This document shows positions 17,120 to 26,323 of a DNA stretch of 64,000 nucleotides, piece after piece. This DNA is from Bacillus mycoides (GTDB taxonomy: Bacteria > Bacillota > Bacilli > Bacillales > Bacillaceae_G), in NCBI RefSeq assembly GCF_001757995.1, contig NZ_LXLV01000023.1:62001-126000 (forward strand). The letters are read 5' to 3'. The stretch's first letter is position 1, and each line of letters begins with the position of its first letter. The translations under genes and the position numbers were made by a program. Under the pieces are notes generated by a model. The model saw only the letters and a program-made list of their open reading frames with translations. It did no database searches and had not been told where the DNA came from.

Positions 17120-17812
17120 ATGAATCATATCGGACAAATAACGATAGAGCTTTTAGTTGGTTTTTTTGCTCTATTGGTTGCTACTAAAATATTAGGGAAA
17201 ACACAAATATCTCAACTAACTCCCTTTGATTTTATTTCTGCTATTGTCCTTGGAGAGCTTGCTGGAAATTCAATATATGATCCTGAGGTGAAAGTATGGT
17301 CTATTTTATATTCGGTATTTGTTTGGGTGATCTTAATTTACACAATAGAAGTGTTAACGCAAAAAATAAGAGGAACAAGAAGGTTTTTTGAAGGATATCC
17401 TTCTATTATCATTCGTAATGGATATATTGACAGAGAGCAATTAAGTGCAAATCATTTGGATATTAACCAATTACAACAAATGCTGAGACAGCAAAAAGAT
17501 ATTTTTTCAATCCGAGAAGTTGAATATATGATATTGGAACCTAACGGAAACATAAGCGTTCTGAAAAAAAGTAAATATGAAACTCCCAATATAAATGATT
17601 TAAGTTTAAAACATAAGCCAGTATACTTACCCATTTCATTAATTAGTGACGGAAAAGTAGTTAAGGATAATTTGAGGGAAGCAGGTTTTGATGAGGGGTG
17701 GCTTTATAAGCAAATTAAGCAAAAAGGGATTACTAAATTTGAGGATGTATTATATGCGGAATGGAAAACAGATGATGGATTTTTTTGTCAGGAGATGAAA
17801 AGATTAAAATAG
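17120..17812 (+). CDS. DUF421 (YetF/YdfS-like) membrane protein
   Basis: 230 residues. Three N-terminal helices (about 5-25, 38-52, 58-80) are followed by a cytosolic domain. The conserved signature LTPFDFISAIVLGELAGNSIYDP near residues 33-55 and the later stretch SIIIRNGYIDREQLSANHLDINQLQQMLR identify DUF421, the family of B. subtilis YetF, YdfS and YkjA, whose role is membrane-associated and unclear (spore or stress related in some). ATG behind GAAAGGTG. Seems to stand alone. Confidence 0.85.
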   Translation: MNHIGQITIELLVGFFALLVATKILGKTQISQLTPFDFISAIVLGELAGNSIYDPEVKVWSILYSVFVWVILIYTIEVLTQKIRGTRRFFEGYPSIIIRNGYIDREQLSANHLDINQLQQMLRQQKDIFSIREVEYMILEPNGNISVLKKSKYETPNINDLSLKHKPVYLPISLISDGKVVKDNLREAGFDEGWLYKQIKQKGITKFEDVLYAEWKTDDGFFCQEMKRLK

Positions 17813-17939
17813 TAATAAAAAAACAATTCCTAGAGGCATGTCTATGCAATATTCATTTCTAAATTATTTTTTACATATCAAAAAACTGAATCATTGTATA
17901 CAATAAAATTAATTCAACAATTTGTATGGAGTGATAAAG

Positions 17940-18578
17940 ATGGAAGCTTTTATTAGAAGTGATCAATACAATTTTATAAAGTCACAAGCATATATTTTAG
18001 CAAATGGACATGCGACGGCAAATGATAGAGGAGTAATTCAAGCGTTAAAATCACTTGCAATTGAAAAGATAATACATGTATTTGAGAATTTAACGGATGA
18101 ACAGAAAGAGTTAATTGATACGGTATTAACAGTTGAAAATAGAGAAGATGCAGAATCGTTTTTACTGAAAATAAATCCGTATGTAATACCGTTTCAGGAA
18201 GTTACAGCACAAACGTTAAAAAAATTATTTCCTAAGGCGAAAAAATTAAAACTTCCTGATATGGAAGAAATTAATATGAAAGAAACGTCTTATTTAAGCT
18301 GGATTGATAAAGGAACAAGCAGGAAATTTATAATTGCAAAAAATAATAATAAGTTCGTTGGTCTACAAGGAACGTTCCAAAGCATAAATAAAAAAAGTAT
18401 TTGTTCATTATGTCATGGGCATGAAGAAGTAGGGATGTTTTTAGTTGAAATAAAAGGAAAAATCCCAGGAACGTTTGTTAAAAAGGGCAATTATATTTGC
18501 AAAGATGGTGTTGCTTGTAACCATAACATGAAATCGCTTGATAAATTACAGGATTTTATTGAGCGATTAAAGAAATAA
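17940..18578 (+). CDS. elongation factor G-binding protein (FusB/FusC family)
   Basis: 212 residues. The N-terminal four-helix part is followed by a C-terminal treble-clef zinc site: C155-x2-C158 (SICSLCHGHEEVG) with C193 and H195 (VACNHNM). This is the FusB/FusC/Far1 architecture. In staphylococci these bind EF-G and release it from fusidic-acid-stalled ribosomes; chromosomal homologues in bacilli are common and need not give clinical resistance. I chose the ATG at 17940 because GGAG at 17928-17931 is 8 bp away; the upstream TTG frame extension has no site. Confidence 0.85.
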   Translation: MEAFIRSDQYNFIKSQAYILANGHATANDRGVIQALKSLAIEKIIHVFENLTDEQKELIDTVLTVENREDAESFLLKINPYVIPFQEVTAQTLKKLFPKAKKLKLPDMEEINMKETSYLSWIDKGTSRKFIIAKNNNKFVGLQGTFQSINKKSICSLCHGHEEVGMFLVEIKGKIPGTFVKKGNYICKDGVACNHNMKSLDKLQDFIERLKK

Positions 18579-18586
18579 CATAGAAG

Positions 18587-18619
18587 ACCTCTAGTACTTA
18601 AACTGGAGGTTTTTATTTT
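18587..18619 (+). terminator. terminator of the FusB-like gene
   Basis: ACCTCTAG / CTGGAGGT stem (one G-T pair) followed by TTTTATTTTT. Confidence 0.75.
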
Positions 18620-18721
18620 TGAAGAAGTAGTAATAGGTTTCCTTTGTAGATGTAGATTAAAAATAAAGTTTGATAAAAATATCTATTTCGATACAGTTGC
18701 TTATTTTGAAGGAGGTAAAAC

Positions 18722-19510
18722 ATGGATTACATTTCACCGAAAGATGAGGTGTTAAAGGTGAAACGATGGCCTAAAGATACGATAGCGGTGGCGGCGGGGA
18801 ATGTTCATATGGCGACGAACACAGGTAATGCTCATACAATCGGTCTTACAACTGACAGTACTGTGGTAGCTGTGGGTTGGAATAAGCATGACCAATGCGA
18901 TGTAAACGACTGGAATAATATTATAGCAGTGGCAGCGGGCTGGCGGCGTACCATTGGTCTTAAATCGGATGGCACGGTGGTAGCGGTGGGGCGAAATAAA
19001 GAAGGTGAATGTAATGTAAGCGGTTGGCATGCTATTGTGGCGATCGCGGCGGGTGACTGGCATACAATTGGTCTTAAATTGGACGGCACTGTGACGACTG
19101 TGGGGAATAATCGGTATGACCAATGCAATGTAAGTGGCTGGAGGAATATTGTGGCGATCGCGGCGGGTTATCTTCATACAGTTGGTCTTAAATCGGACGG
19201 CATGGTGATGGCTGTGGGTAATAAAAAACATGGCCAATGTGATGTCAGTGGCTGGCGTGGTATTGTAGCGATTGCGGTGGGTAGTAATCATACAATCGGT
19301 CTTAAATCAGACGGCATGGTGACGGCTGTGGGTAATAATAAACATGGTCAATGTGATGTGAGTGATTGGCGCGATATTGTAGCGATAGCGGCGGGTTGTG
19401 CCCATACAGTCGGTCTTAAATCAGACGGCACGGTGGTAGCAGTGGGTGATAACGAATATGGCCAATGCGATGTAGGCAGTTGGCGCGGCATTCGACTGCC
19501 TTGTAATTAG
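18722..19510 (+). CDS. RCC1-repeat (beta-propeller) protein
   Basis: 262 residues built almost wholly from six or so tandem repeats of 38 residues with consensus TIGLKSDGTVVAVGNNKHGQCDVSGWRGIVAIAAG. These are the GxxHTxxLxxDGxVxxxGxNxxGQ units of the RCC1 superfamily, which fold as beta-propeller blades. No signal peptide or membrane segment. Bacterial members may be interaction scaffolds; a function cannot be assigned. ATG behind GAAGGAGG. The coding DNA is visibly GC-rich (GCGGTGGCGGCGGG-type runs), unlike neighbouring genes. Confidence 0.85.
   Translation: MDYISPKDEVLKVKRWPKDTIAVAAGNVHMATNTGNAHTIGLTTDSTVVAVGWNKHDQCDVNDWNNIIAVAAGWRRTIGLKSDGTVVAVGRNKEGECNVSGWHAIVAIAAGDWHTIGLKLDGTVTTVGNNRYDQCNVSGWRNIVAIAAGYLHTVGLKSDGMVMAVGNKKHGQCDVSGWRGIVAIAVGSNHTIGLKSDGMVTAVGNNKHGQCDVSDWRDIVAIAAGCAHTVGLKSDGTVVAVGDNEYGQCDVGSWRGIRLPCN
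18830..19500 (+). repeat. 114-bp tandem coding repeats in the RCC1 gene
   Basis: The nucleotide word GGTCTTAAAT recurs in register (for example GGTCT at 18956 and 19070, exactly 114 bp apart) along with GCGGCGGGT and CAATGYGATGT. The repeats are similar enough at DNA level to allow copy-number change by slippage or recombination. Confidence 0.85.
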
Positions 19511-19558
19511 TTTTAACAGCGATTGTTCTTTTAATTGTATGGTACTTTTCTCAAAGAT

Positions 19559-19602
19559 AAAAACGCATCGTGCTTTTAAAAGAAAGCACGATGCGTTTTT
19601 AT
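19559..19602. terminator. bidirectional terminator RCC1 gene / msrA
   Basis: 18-bp perfect stem AAAAACGCATCGTGCTTT / AAAGCACGATGCGTTTTT. Confidence 0.9.
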
Positions 19603-20138
19603 TATTTTTTTTGCCAATTTTCTTTAATAAAATCTTCACGACCAGATTCTTTTTGCTCGGTAGCATATTTCTCTGGATTCTTTTTATAGAAATGTTGATG
19701 GTATTCCTCTGCTTCATAAAAAGGTGCTGCTGTACGAACTTCTGTTACGATAGGATCTTTAAACATACCGCTTTCCGCTAGAGTTTGTTTTGATTGCTCT
19801 GCAAGCTCTTTTTGTGTTTCGTTATGATAAAAAATAGCAGTGCGATAAGACGGACCACGGTCAAAGAATTGTCCGCCGTCATCAGTCGGATCAATTTGTG
19901 GCCAATATAAATCTAGTAATTTTTGATACGGGAAACTAGAAGGATCGAATGTAATTTGAACGACTTCTAAATGTCCTGATGTTCCAGCTTTTACTTGTTC
20001 GTATGTCGGATTTTCTATATGACCTCCTGCGTAACCAGAAATGATTTTTTGAATACCAGGAAGTTCATCAAATGGCTTTACCATGCACCAAAAGCATCCA
20101 CCTGCGAAGGTTGCGAGTTCGTATGTTTTTTCGGACAT
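19602..20138 (-). CDS. msrA: peptide methionine sulfoxide reductase MsrA
   Basis: 178 residues. Opens [28 protein letters not shown] with the catalytic GCFWC, and has the family core [28 protein letters not shown] and [13 protein letters not shown]. Reduces methionine-S-sulfoxide in proteins using thioredoxin, so a cytosolic oxidative-repair enzyme. The start at 20138 follows AGGAGGATTACAGCA; a longer open frame upstream lacks a ribosome binding site. No MsrB gene is adjacent, so it is neither fused nor operonic with one. Confidence 0.95.
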   Translation of the reverse strand: MSEKTYELATFAGGCFWCMVKPFDELPGIQKIISGYAGGHIENPTYEQVKAGTSGHLEVVQITFDPSSFPYQKLLDLYWPQIDPTDDGGQFFDRGPSYRTAIFYHNETQKELAEQSKQTLAESGMFKDPIVTEVRTAAPFYEAEEYHQHFYKKNPEKYATEQKESGREDFIKENWQKK

Positions 20139-20228
20139 TGCTGTAATCCTCCTAAATGTATATGTTTTATACAGTATTATATAAATTGTTTTATTGCGCA
20201 ATAAAAAAGATTTGAAAATATATGTTTT

Positions 20229-20987
20229 TTATAAACAAGATCCTCCGCTCACATCGATCAATTGTCCAGTAACCCAGCGGCTATCAGGAGAAGCGAGAAA
20301 TGCAGCGGTATCGGCAATGTCTTCTACTTCACCTAATCGATTGAAAGCTGAAATGTTAGTAGCGTACTGTTTCATCATTGGATCGCTCAAGAGTTCCGCA
20401 TTCATATCTGTTTTAATGAAGCCTGGAAGTATTGCATTTACAGTAATACCTCGTGCGCCAAGTTGTTTTGCTAGAGTGAAAGTCATTGTGTTAATTGCAC
20501 CTTTCGTCATACTATATGCAACGAAATCAGGTAAAGAAATGCGAGTTGCGGCTGATGAGATATTAACAATCCGGCTATTGTCACGTAAACGCGGTAGAGC
20601 TTGTTGGATGATGAAGAATGGTGCTTTTGCATTTACTGAAACGATTCTATCAAAAAATTGTTCAGTCGTTTCTTCAATAAAAGCACCAGGTCCAATTCCA
20701 GCGTTGTTTATTAAAATATCAAATTCCGTTCCGCCAGTTCGCTTTTGCAATTCAGTATCTAAAGAATTATATAGGTTTTCTACACCGTGTAAAGATTCAA
20801 GATTTGCACCGATAGAAAAAGCTGATCCGCCATTTGATTGAATTTCATGAACAGTTTCTTCAGCATCTTCTTTTCGATTTCCATAATGAACAGCAACTAA
20901 TGCACCGTCATTTGCTAAACGTTTTGCGATAGCACGTCCAATTCCTCGGCTTGCTCCAGTAACTAATGCTATTTTACCTTTTAACAT
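20229..20987 (-). CDS. SDR-family oxidoreductase
   Basis: 252 residues, classical short-chain dehydrogenase. NAD(P)-binding TGASRGIG (about 10-17), NNAG (about 93-96), catalytic Ser in NISSAATR (about 141-148) and Y-x3-K as YSMTK (about 157-161). The 3-ketoacyl-ACP-reductase-like C-terminus ends DVSGGSCL. An Arg close to the first glycine loop and the following HYGNRKEDAEE suggest NADPH. Physiological substrate unknown. Ribosome binding site AGATGAGGGAAC on the minus strand. Faces away from the ilv T-box. Confidence 0.85.
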   Translation of the reverse strand: MLKGKIALVTGASRGIGRAIAKRLANDGALVAVHYGNRKEDAEETVHEIQSNGGSAFSIGANLESLHGVENLYNSLDTELQKRTGGTEFDILINNAGIGPGAFIEETTEQFFDRIVSVNAKAPFFIIQQALPRLRDNSRIVNISSAATRISLPDFVAYSMTKGAINTMTFTLAKQLGARGITVNAILPGFIKTDMNAELLSDPMMKQYATNISAFNRLGEVEDIADTAAFLASPDSRWVTGQLIDVSGGSCL

Positions 20988-21172
20988 AGTTCCCTCATCT
21001 CCTCATGAAATTTTTATATGTTTTAAGTTGTTTTTCTTTATGTAGAAAAGCAAACATACTTAAGTAATATATGAGTACGTGTAAGAAGTTCATTCCAATT
21101 TTGTTTTGAGAAAAAATAAATAACTTTTTAGTATATGAATTGAGATTGAAAAATAAATTTTCGGAAAATATA

Positions 21173-21202
21173 TTGACAATGAAAAGAAGAAAGTCCTATA
21201 AT
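21173..21202 (+). promoter_or_regulatory. promoter of the ilvD-ilvA T-box transcript
   Basis: TTGACA (21173-21178), 18-bp spacer, TATAAT (21197-21202): near-consensus sigma-A promoter. Confidence 0.8.
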
Positions 21203-21261
21203 ACGTTTAATAAATAAAAGTTAATTGAGAATTTTCTGACTTTATATTTTGTATATGCAAA

Positions 21262-21551
21262 GAAGAGGAAAGTAGATGATTATGATCGTTTCAGAGAGCT
21301 ACTCCAAGGCTGTGAGAGTAGTAACCATCGAATCATTGAATATCACCTCGGAGCATCGCTTGCGAAAGGGAAACTGAGTAGAGGGCGGCGGCATCGTCTC
21401 CGGTAAAAGGACGGGGGTCTGGTTGGACCTACAGAGCTTATATTTCGTGAGAAGTGTAAGGAAGCTGAGTGGTAACGCGAAACTCTCGCCTCAGCAATCA
21501 AAGCTACTATTAAGTAGTAGTTGATTGCTGAGGTGAGAGTTTTTATTTTAA
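21262..21551 (+). promoter_or_regulatory. T-box riboswitch, Ile specifier
   Basis: Stem I AGAGAGCTACTCCAAGGCTG, specifier region GAAT-ATC-ACCTC-GGAGC giving an isoleucine codon, T-box motif GCTGAGTGGTAACGCGA at 21464-21480, and a long terminator AACTCTCGCCTCAGCAATCAA paired with TTGATTGCTGAGGTGAGAGTT and T-run (21481-21550). Responds to uncharged tRNA-Ile; matches the isoleucine genes downstream. Confidence 0.92.
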
Positions 21552-21599
21552 AAAATATATTAAGTAAGAGAAAAAATGTGTAAGAAGGGATTTGACAAG

Positions 21600-23273
21600 A
21601 TGAGAAGTGACATGATTAAAAAAGGTTTTGATAAAGCTCCGCATCGTAGTTTATTAAAAGCAACTGGTTTAAAAGATGAAGATTTTGATAAACCGTTCAT
21701 AGCAATTTGTAATTCTTTTATTGAAATTATTCCAGGTCATAAGCACTTAAATGAGTTTGGGAAACTTGTTAAAGAAGCAGTACGTGCAGCAGGCATGGTT
21801 CCATTTGAATTCAATACAATCGGAGTAGATGATGGAATTGCGATGGGGCACATCGGTATGCGTTACTCACTTCCGAGCCGTGAGATCATTGCAGATTCAG
21901 TAGAAACAGTTGTAAATGCGCATTGGTTTGATGGAATGATTTGTATTCCAAACTGCGACAAAATTACGCCAGGTATGATGATGGCTGCACTTCGAATAAA
22001 CATTCCAACTGTTTTTGTTTCAGGTGGACCGATGGCAGCTGGGAAAACATCCAAAGGGGAAGTTGTCGATTTAAGTTCTGTTTTTGAAGGGGTAGGAGCC
22101 TACCAATCCGGGAAAATTTCAGAAGAAGAATTAAAGGATATTGAAGATCATGGCTGTCCATCTTGTGGTTCTTGTTCCGGTATGTTTACAGCGAACTCTA
22201 TGAACTGTTTATGCGAAGTGTTAGGTTTAGCTCTTCCTGGTAACGGGAGTATTTTAGCAATTGATCCAAGACGTGAGGAGTTAATTAAACAAGCAGCAGA
22301 AAAATTAAAAATTTTAATTGAAAGAGATATTAAACCACGCGACATTGTAACAGAAGAAGCAATTGATGATGCGTTTGCACTTGATATGGCGATGGGTGGA
22401 TCAACGAATACAGTATTACACACGTTAGCACTCGCACAAGAGGCAGGGTTAGATTATGATATGAACCGCATTGATGCAGTTTCAAGGCGTGTACCGCATT
22501 TATGTAAAGTAAGTCCAGCTTCTAATTGGCATATGGAAGATATCGATCGAGCAGGTGGGATTAGTGCAATTTTGAAAGAGATGAGCCGAAAAGAAGGGGT
22601 ACTTCACCTTGATCGTATAACTGCTACTGGGCAAACGTTACGAGAAAATATCGCTCATGCAGAGATTCAAGATAAGGAAGTGATTCATTCTCTCGAAAAT
22701 CCTCATAGTGAAGAAGGGGGATTACGTATATTAAAAGGAAACCTTGCGAAAGACGGCGCGGTTATTAAAAGCGGAGCAACCGAAGTAAAACGATTTGAAG
22801 GGCCTTGCGTTATTTTTAATTCACAAGATGAGGCGCTTGCCGGCATTATGCTTGGGAAGGTTAAGAAAGGGGATGTAGTTGTTATTCGATATGAGGGACC
22901 AAGAGGCGGACCTGGTATGCCGGAAATGTTAGCACCAACATCAGCAATTGCTGGTATGGGATTAGGAGCAGATGTTGCGCTTTTAACTGATGGTCGCTTC
23001 TCTGGTGCTTCACGTGGTATTTCAGTAGGGCATATTTCACCAGAAGCAGCTGCTGGAGGAACGATTGCACTTCTTGAAAAAGGAGATATAGTTTGTATCG
23101 ATGTTGAGGAACGCTTATTAGAAGTGAGAGTTAGCGATGAGGAATTAGAGAAGCGTAAAAAAGAATGGAAACGACCAGAACCAAAAGTGAAAACTGGGTG
23201 GCTTGGACGTTATGCACAAATGGTAACATCGGCGAATACAGGTGCAGTTCTGAAAATTCCGAATTTGGATTGA
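21600..23273 (+). CDS. ilvD: dihydroxy-acid dehydratase IlvD
   Basis: 557 residues from the ATG at 21600 (GAAGGGA upstream; the ATG at 21576 adds eight codons and has no site). Fe-S-binding cysteines lie in [10 protein letters not shown] and [20 protein letters not shown]-terminal [13 protein letters not shown] is a signature. Catalyses the dehydration of 2,3-dihydroxy-3-methylvalerate/isovalerate to the keto acids, the third common step of isoleucine and valine synthesis. Sits directly behind the Ile T-box and is co-transcribed with ilvA, 32 bp downstream. The [Fe-S] cluster type (2Fe-2S or 4Fe-4S) cannot be decided here. Confidence 0.97.
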   Translation: MRSDMIKKGFDKAPHRSLLKATGLKDEDFDKPFIAICNSFIEIIPGHKHLNEFGKLVKEAVRAAGMVPFEFNTIGVDDGIAMGHIGMRYSLPSREIIADSVETVVNAHWFDGMICIPNCDKITPGMMMAALRINIPTVFVSGGPMAAGKTSKGEVVDLSSVFEGVGAYQSGKISEEELKDIEDHGCPSCGSCSGMFTANSMNCLCEVLGLALPGNGSILAIDPRREELIKQAAEKLKILIERDIKPRDIVTEEAIDDAFALDMAMGGSTNTVLHTLALAQEAGLDYDMNRIDAVSRRVPHLCKVSPASNWHMEDIDRAGGISAILKEMSRKEGVLHLDRITATGQTLRENIAHAEIQDKEVIHSLENPHSEEGGLRILKGNLAKDGAVIKSGATEVKRFEGPCVIFNSQDEALAGIMLGKVKKGDVVVIRYEGPRGGPGMPEMLAPTSAIAGMGLGADVALLTDGRFSGASRGISVGHISPEAAAGGTIALLEKGDIVCIDVEERLLEVRVSDEELEKRKKEWKRPEPKVKTGWLGRYAQMVTSANTGAVLKIPNLD

Positions 23274-23305
23274 GCCAATATAAAAAGAGATAAGGATGAT
23301 ATGAA

Positions 23306-24568
23306 ATGGTGCAAAATGTAAAGGAGAGAGTGAAAATTGAAGATATCTTAATGGCTCATAATTGCATGAAAGATATCGTTATTAAAACACCGTTACAACG
23401 AGATTCAGTTTTATCTGAGAAATATGAATGTGACGTATATGTTAAGCGAGAAGATTTACAAGTTATTCGTTCTTTCAAAATTCGTGGTGCATATAATTTA
23501 ATTCAAAGTTTACCGAAAGAAAAGTTACAAAATGGTGTTGTTTGTGCAAGTGCTGGTAATCATGCACAAGGAGTTGCTTATACGTGCAATTTATTGAAGA
23601 TTCCGTCAAGGGTTTTCATGCCGACAACGACACCTAAGCAAAAAGTATCACAAGTTGAATTTTTCGGTGGTGATTTCGCAGAGATTGTATTAGTTGGTGA
23701 TACATTTGATAGTTCTTTCCAAGAGGCGCAGCGTTATTGTGTGGAAAATAGGATGACATTTGTACATCCGTTTGATGATCCGTATGTCGTTGCTGGTCAA
23801 GGAACAGTCGCTGTTGAAATTATGCATGATATGGAGAAACCAGTTGATTATATCTTTACAGCAATTGGCGGTGGTGGATTAGCATCTGGTATTGGTACAT
23901 ATGTAAAGGGGGTTAGTCCTACTACAAAGGTAATCGGTGTAGAACCGATGGGAGCTGCATCTATGAAAGAAGCTTTTCTTCAAAATGAAAATGTTGCATT
24001 AGAAAAGATTGATAGTTTTGTTGATGGAGCAGCTGTTAAGAAAGTAGGAAAGTTAACATTTGAAACATGTAAAGATGTAATTGATGACATTGTTTTAGTA
24101 CCGGAGGGAAAGGTTTGTACAACGATTTTAGAATTGTATAAGAAAAATGCGATTGTAGCAGAGCCGGCTGGTGCACTTTCTATTGCGGCACTTGATCTAT
24201 ACAGAGATGAAATAAGGGGAAAAACAGTTGTATGTACGTTAAGTGGTGGAAATAATGATATTGATAGAATGCAAGAAATGAAAGAACGATCTCTTATTTA
24301 TGAAGGGTTAAAGCATTACTTCATCATTGAATTTCCGCAACGTTCAGGGGCACTGCGAGAGTTTCTTGATAAAGGATTAGGACCGGAAGATGATATTACT
24401 CGTTTTGAGTATATTAAGAAACATAATAAAGAAAATGGTCCAGCTTTAGTGGGGGTAGAATTAAAACATAGGGAGGACTATGAAGCTTTAATTACTCGTT
24501 TTCAAGAAAATAACATTCAATTTGTGGAGCTTAATAAAAATCCTGTGTTGTTTGATTTACTTATTTAA
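23306..24568 (+). CDS. ilvA: threonine dehydratase, biosynthetic, short form
   Basis: 420 residues. PLP lysine in RSFKIRGAYN (about residue 58), SAGNHAQGVAYTC, and glycine-rich GGGGLASGIG binding the phosphate. The C-terminal ~85 residues carry one ACT-like domain (HYFIIEFPQRSGALREFLDKGLGPEDDITRFEY), so the enzyme is feedback-sensitive to isoleucine/valine in the manner of the Bacillus form. Converts threonine to 2-ketobutyrate, the committed isoleucine step. 32 bp after ilvD, under the Ile T-box; followed by a terminator. Confidence 0.93.
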   Translation: MVQNVKERVKIEDILMAHNCMKDIVIKTPLQRDSVLSEKYECDVYVKREDLQVIRSFKIRGAYNLIQSLPKEKLQNGVVCASAGNHAQGVAYTCNLLKIPSRVFMPTTTPKQKVSQVEFFGGDFAEIVLVGDTFDSSFQEAQRYCVENRMTFVHPFDDPYVVAGQGTVAVEIMHDMEKPVDYIFTAIGGGGLASGIGTYVKGVSPTTKVIGVEPMGAASMKEAFLQNENVALEKIDSFVDGAAVKKVGKLTFETCKDVIDDIVLVPEGKVCTTILELYKKNAIVAEPAGALSIAALDLYRDEIRGKTVVCTLSGGNNDIDRMQEMKERSLIYEGLKHYFIIEFPQRSGALREFLDKGLGPEDDITRFEYIKKHNKENGPALVGVELKHREDYEALITRFQENNIQFVELNKNPVLFDLLI

Positions 24569-24605
24569 TAAAAGAAAAGAGTTAACATACAATTCTACTT
24601 GAAAT

Positions 24606-24656
24606 AAAAAAGATAGATACAAGCGGAAGGGAATCCTGCTTGTTCTATCTTTTTTA
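24606..24656 (+). terminator. ilvA terminator
   Basis: Stem AAAAAGATAGATACAAGC with GCTTGTTCTATCTTTTT (one bulged T), then T-run. Confidence 0.8.
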
Positions 24657-24667
24657 TTCTTTGAAAG

Positions 24668-24904
24668 TTAAACGAAATATGCTCCATATTCAAGAAGGAT
24701 AAAACTAGTTAACCAAAAAAGTATTGCAATACGAATGATTACGTACATTGTAAATTCAAAGGGAGTAAGTTTCCTCTCTCGCTTTATTTTTCTTAGAAGT
24801 CTAACAGAAAAAACTGAACATAAAAGCAGGATCGCTATAGATATTTCATATACGTTTTCTAACAGACTTATATTTTCTAATAAGTTTTTCAGCATATTCA
24901 TCAC
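24668..24904 (-). CDS. small membrane protein, 78 aa
   Basis: Two hydrophobic helices (about residues 18-36 and 52-75) joined by a basic loop RLLRKIKRERKLTP. Start is GTG at 24904 or the ATG three codons in, with AGGTGATG just upstream. No family recognised. Downstream of the CapA-like gene on the same strand, possibly co-transcribed with it. Confidence 0.55.
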   Translation of the reverse strand: MMNMLKNLLENISLLENVYEISIAILLLCSVFSVRLLRKIKRERKLTPFEFTMYVIIRIAILFWLTSFILLEYGAYFV

Positions 24905-24947
24905 CTATTCCGTAATGTATGTTACAGAGAAATGAATCTCGCGCTGT

Positions 24948-26051
24948 TTAGTTGCGTTTGTTAATTATTTTCCCAGTATCATCAATTTCTACGTCAGTTG
25001 AAACCGTTTGTAAATATTGTAGTGCTTTTTTCTTTTCTTCTTCATTTACAGGGGAAACTTGATTGTTGCGAATGATGTAAGGATTGAATGACATTTGGAC
25101 ATCATTTCCTTTGAAAGTTAAAGTTAACACGCCAGTTTCGGCGCTTTTTCCATTCACATAACTTGGGAATAAAAAGTTTCCTAACGAGTAAGCGATAGGA
25201 ACTTTATTATAATACTCAAACCCTTGTAACCAATGTGGATGGCTTCCAACGATTGCATCAGCACCCGCTTCTACCATTTTCGGAACATATTGTTTCTGGT
25301 ATTCTATTGGGCGATTTGATTTTTCAACGCCCCAATGCATATAAACGATTACATAATCAGCATCTTTCTTTTGCTCTTGAATCGTCTTTGTTACAAGATC
25401 TAGATCATATCCGTTTGCAACGCCGGGTTTATTGTCACCAGCTACCCAATTAAAGTTAGGCATAAAGCGTACAAAGGAAAGAAATTTAAACTTTTTTCCT
25501 TTTACAGTTAGTTCACGAGCGGTATAAGCATCTTCAGCATTTTTTCCGGCTCCAGTGTAAGGTAGTTTTAATTTTTCGACGTGAGAAATGGTGTCTAGTA
25601 GTCCATCTTGCCCATAATCAAGCGTATGATTATTCCCAATGTTCACGATGTCATATCCGGTGTTTTTAATGGCTTGTAGTGTGGATGGATCACTTTTTAT
25701 CCAAAATTGTTGCCCAGGTACTTTTTTTTCTCTCGTTGTAAATGCTGACTCTAAATTAACAAAAGAAATATCAGCTTTTGTTATTTCTTCTTTTACATGT
25801 TGGAATGGATAATCAGCCCCATTTTTTTCGATTACGGGACGTAATTGCCAATCGAACATTGTATCACCAGAGAAGGTGAGTGTAATTTCAGGGTCTTCGG
25901 TTTTCTTTTCGGTCGTTGAATTTGCTTTGCTTGATGTGTTTTGTACATCTGGTTTATTTTTTGCTTTTGAAATGTAAGTGTAATTGATTAATAAAACAAT
26001 TGGTGTAATGAAAAAGGCTATTAAAATAAGTCGTTTTAATAAAGTTTTCAT
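24948..26051 (-). CDS. CapA-like metallophosphatase-fold protein
   Basis: 367 residues from ATG 26051 (AAAAGGGACGG upstream; the longer frame has no site). N-terminal membrane anchor (MKTLLKRLILIAFFITPIV), a Ser/Thr/Lys-rich linker, then the PGA_cap domain: LTFSGDTMFDW, VNLESAFT, NIGNNHTLDYGQDGL, GSHPHWLQGFEYYN and YSLGNFLF. This is the calcineurin-like fold of CapA/PgsA, which takes part in poly-gamma-glutamate export or synthesis. No capBC or capDE genes are adjacent, so it is a solitary surface CapA-family protein rather than part of a capsule operon. Confidence 0.85.
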   Translation of the reverse strand: MKTLLKRLILIAFFITPIVLLINYTYISKAKNKPDVQNTSSKANSTTEKKTEDPEITLTFSGDTMFDWQLRPVIEKNGADYPFQHVKEEITKADISFVNLESAFTTREKKVPGQQFWIKSDPSTLQAIKNTGYDIVNIGNNHTLDYGQDGLLDTISHVEKLKLPYTGAGKNAEDAYTARELTVKGKKFKFLSFVRFMPNFNWVAGDNKPGVANGYDLDLVTKTIQEQKKDADYVIVYMHWGVEKSNRPIEYQKQYVPKMVEAGADAIVGSHPHWLQGFEYYNKVPIAYSLGNFLFPSYVNGKSAETGVLTLTFKGNDVQMSFNPYIIRNNQVSPVNEEEKKKALQYLQTVSTDVEIDDTGKIINKRN

Positions 26052-26226
26052 AGCTACCGTCCCTTTTGGTTTTATCCCGCTTTGTTCAACTGATAAAAAT
26101 CTATCACTGACTAAAGGTTCCCTGTATACCGTAATCGTGAACTTCCACAATGAATGTAGTGAAAATAACGCATAGACAGATTCATAGATGTTAAAAAAGC
26201 GGGTTTTTAGTAATAGAAATCATTTG

Positions 26227-26245
26227 TTAATATTCTCAATATTAA
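26227..26245. promoter_or_regulatory. inverted repeat upstream of the DUF554 gene
   Basis: TTAATATT-CTC-AATATTAA, perfect 8-bp arms, in the divergent region between the CapA-like and DUF554 genes. Candidate operator; no cognate identified. Confidence 0.3.
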
Positions 26246-26323
26246 GTTAACATATAGATAACCTTTAAATCAATGTGTAATCCAGAATGTAGTAATAAAG
26301 AACTCAGAGGGTGGAGAATGTAA

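Noticed and set aside
18752-19291. Minus-strand frame of 179 codons in the RCC1 gene
   Set aside because: Arises from repeat structure; the plus-strand repeats have clear protein motifs.
18830-19500. CRISPR-like repeats
   Set aside because: Period 114 bp is in-frame coding repeats without spacers.
24948-26051. Poly-gamma-glutamate capsule operon
   Set aside because: Only a CapA-like gene is present; no capB, capC, capD or capE next to it.
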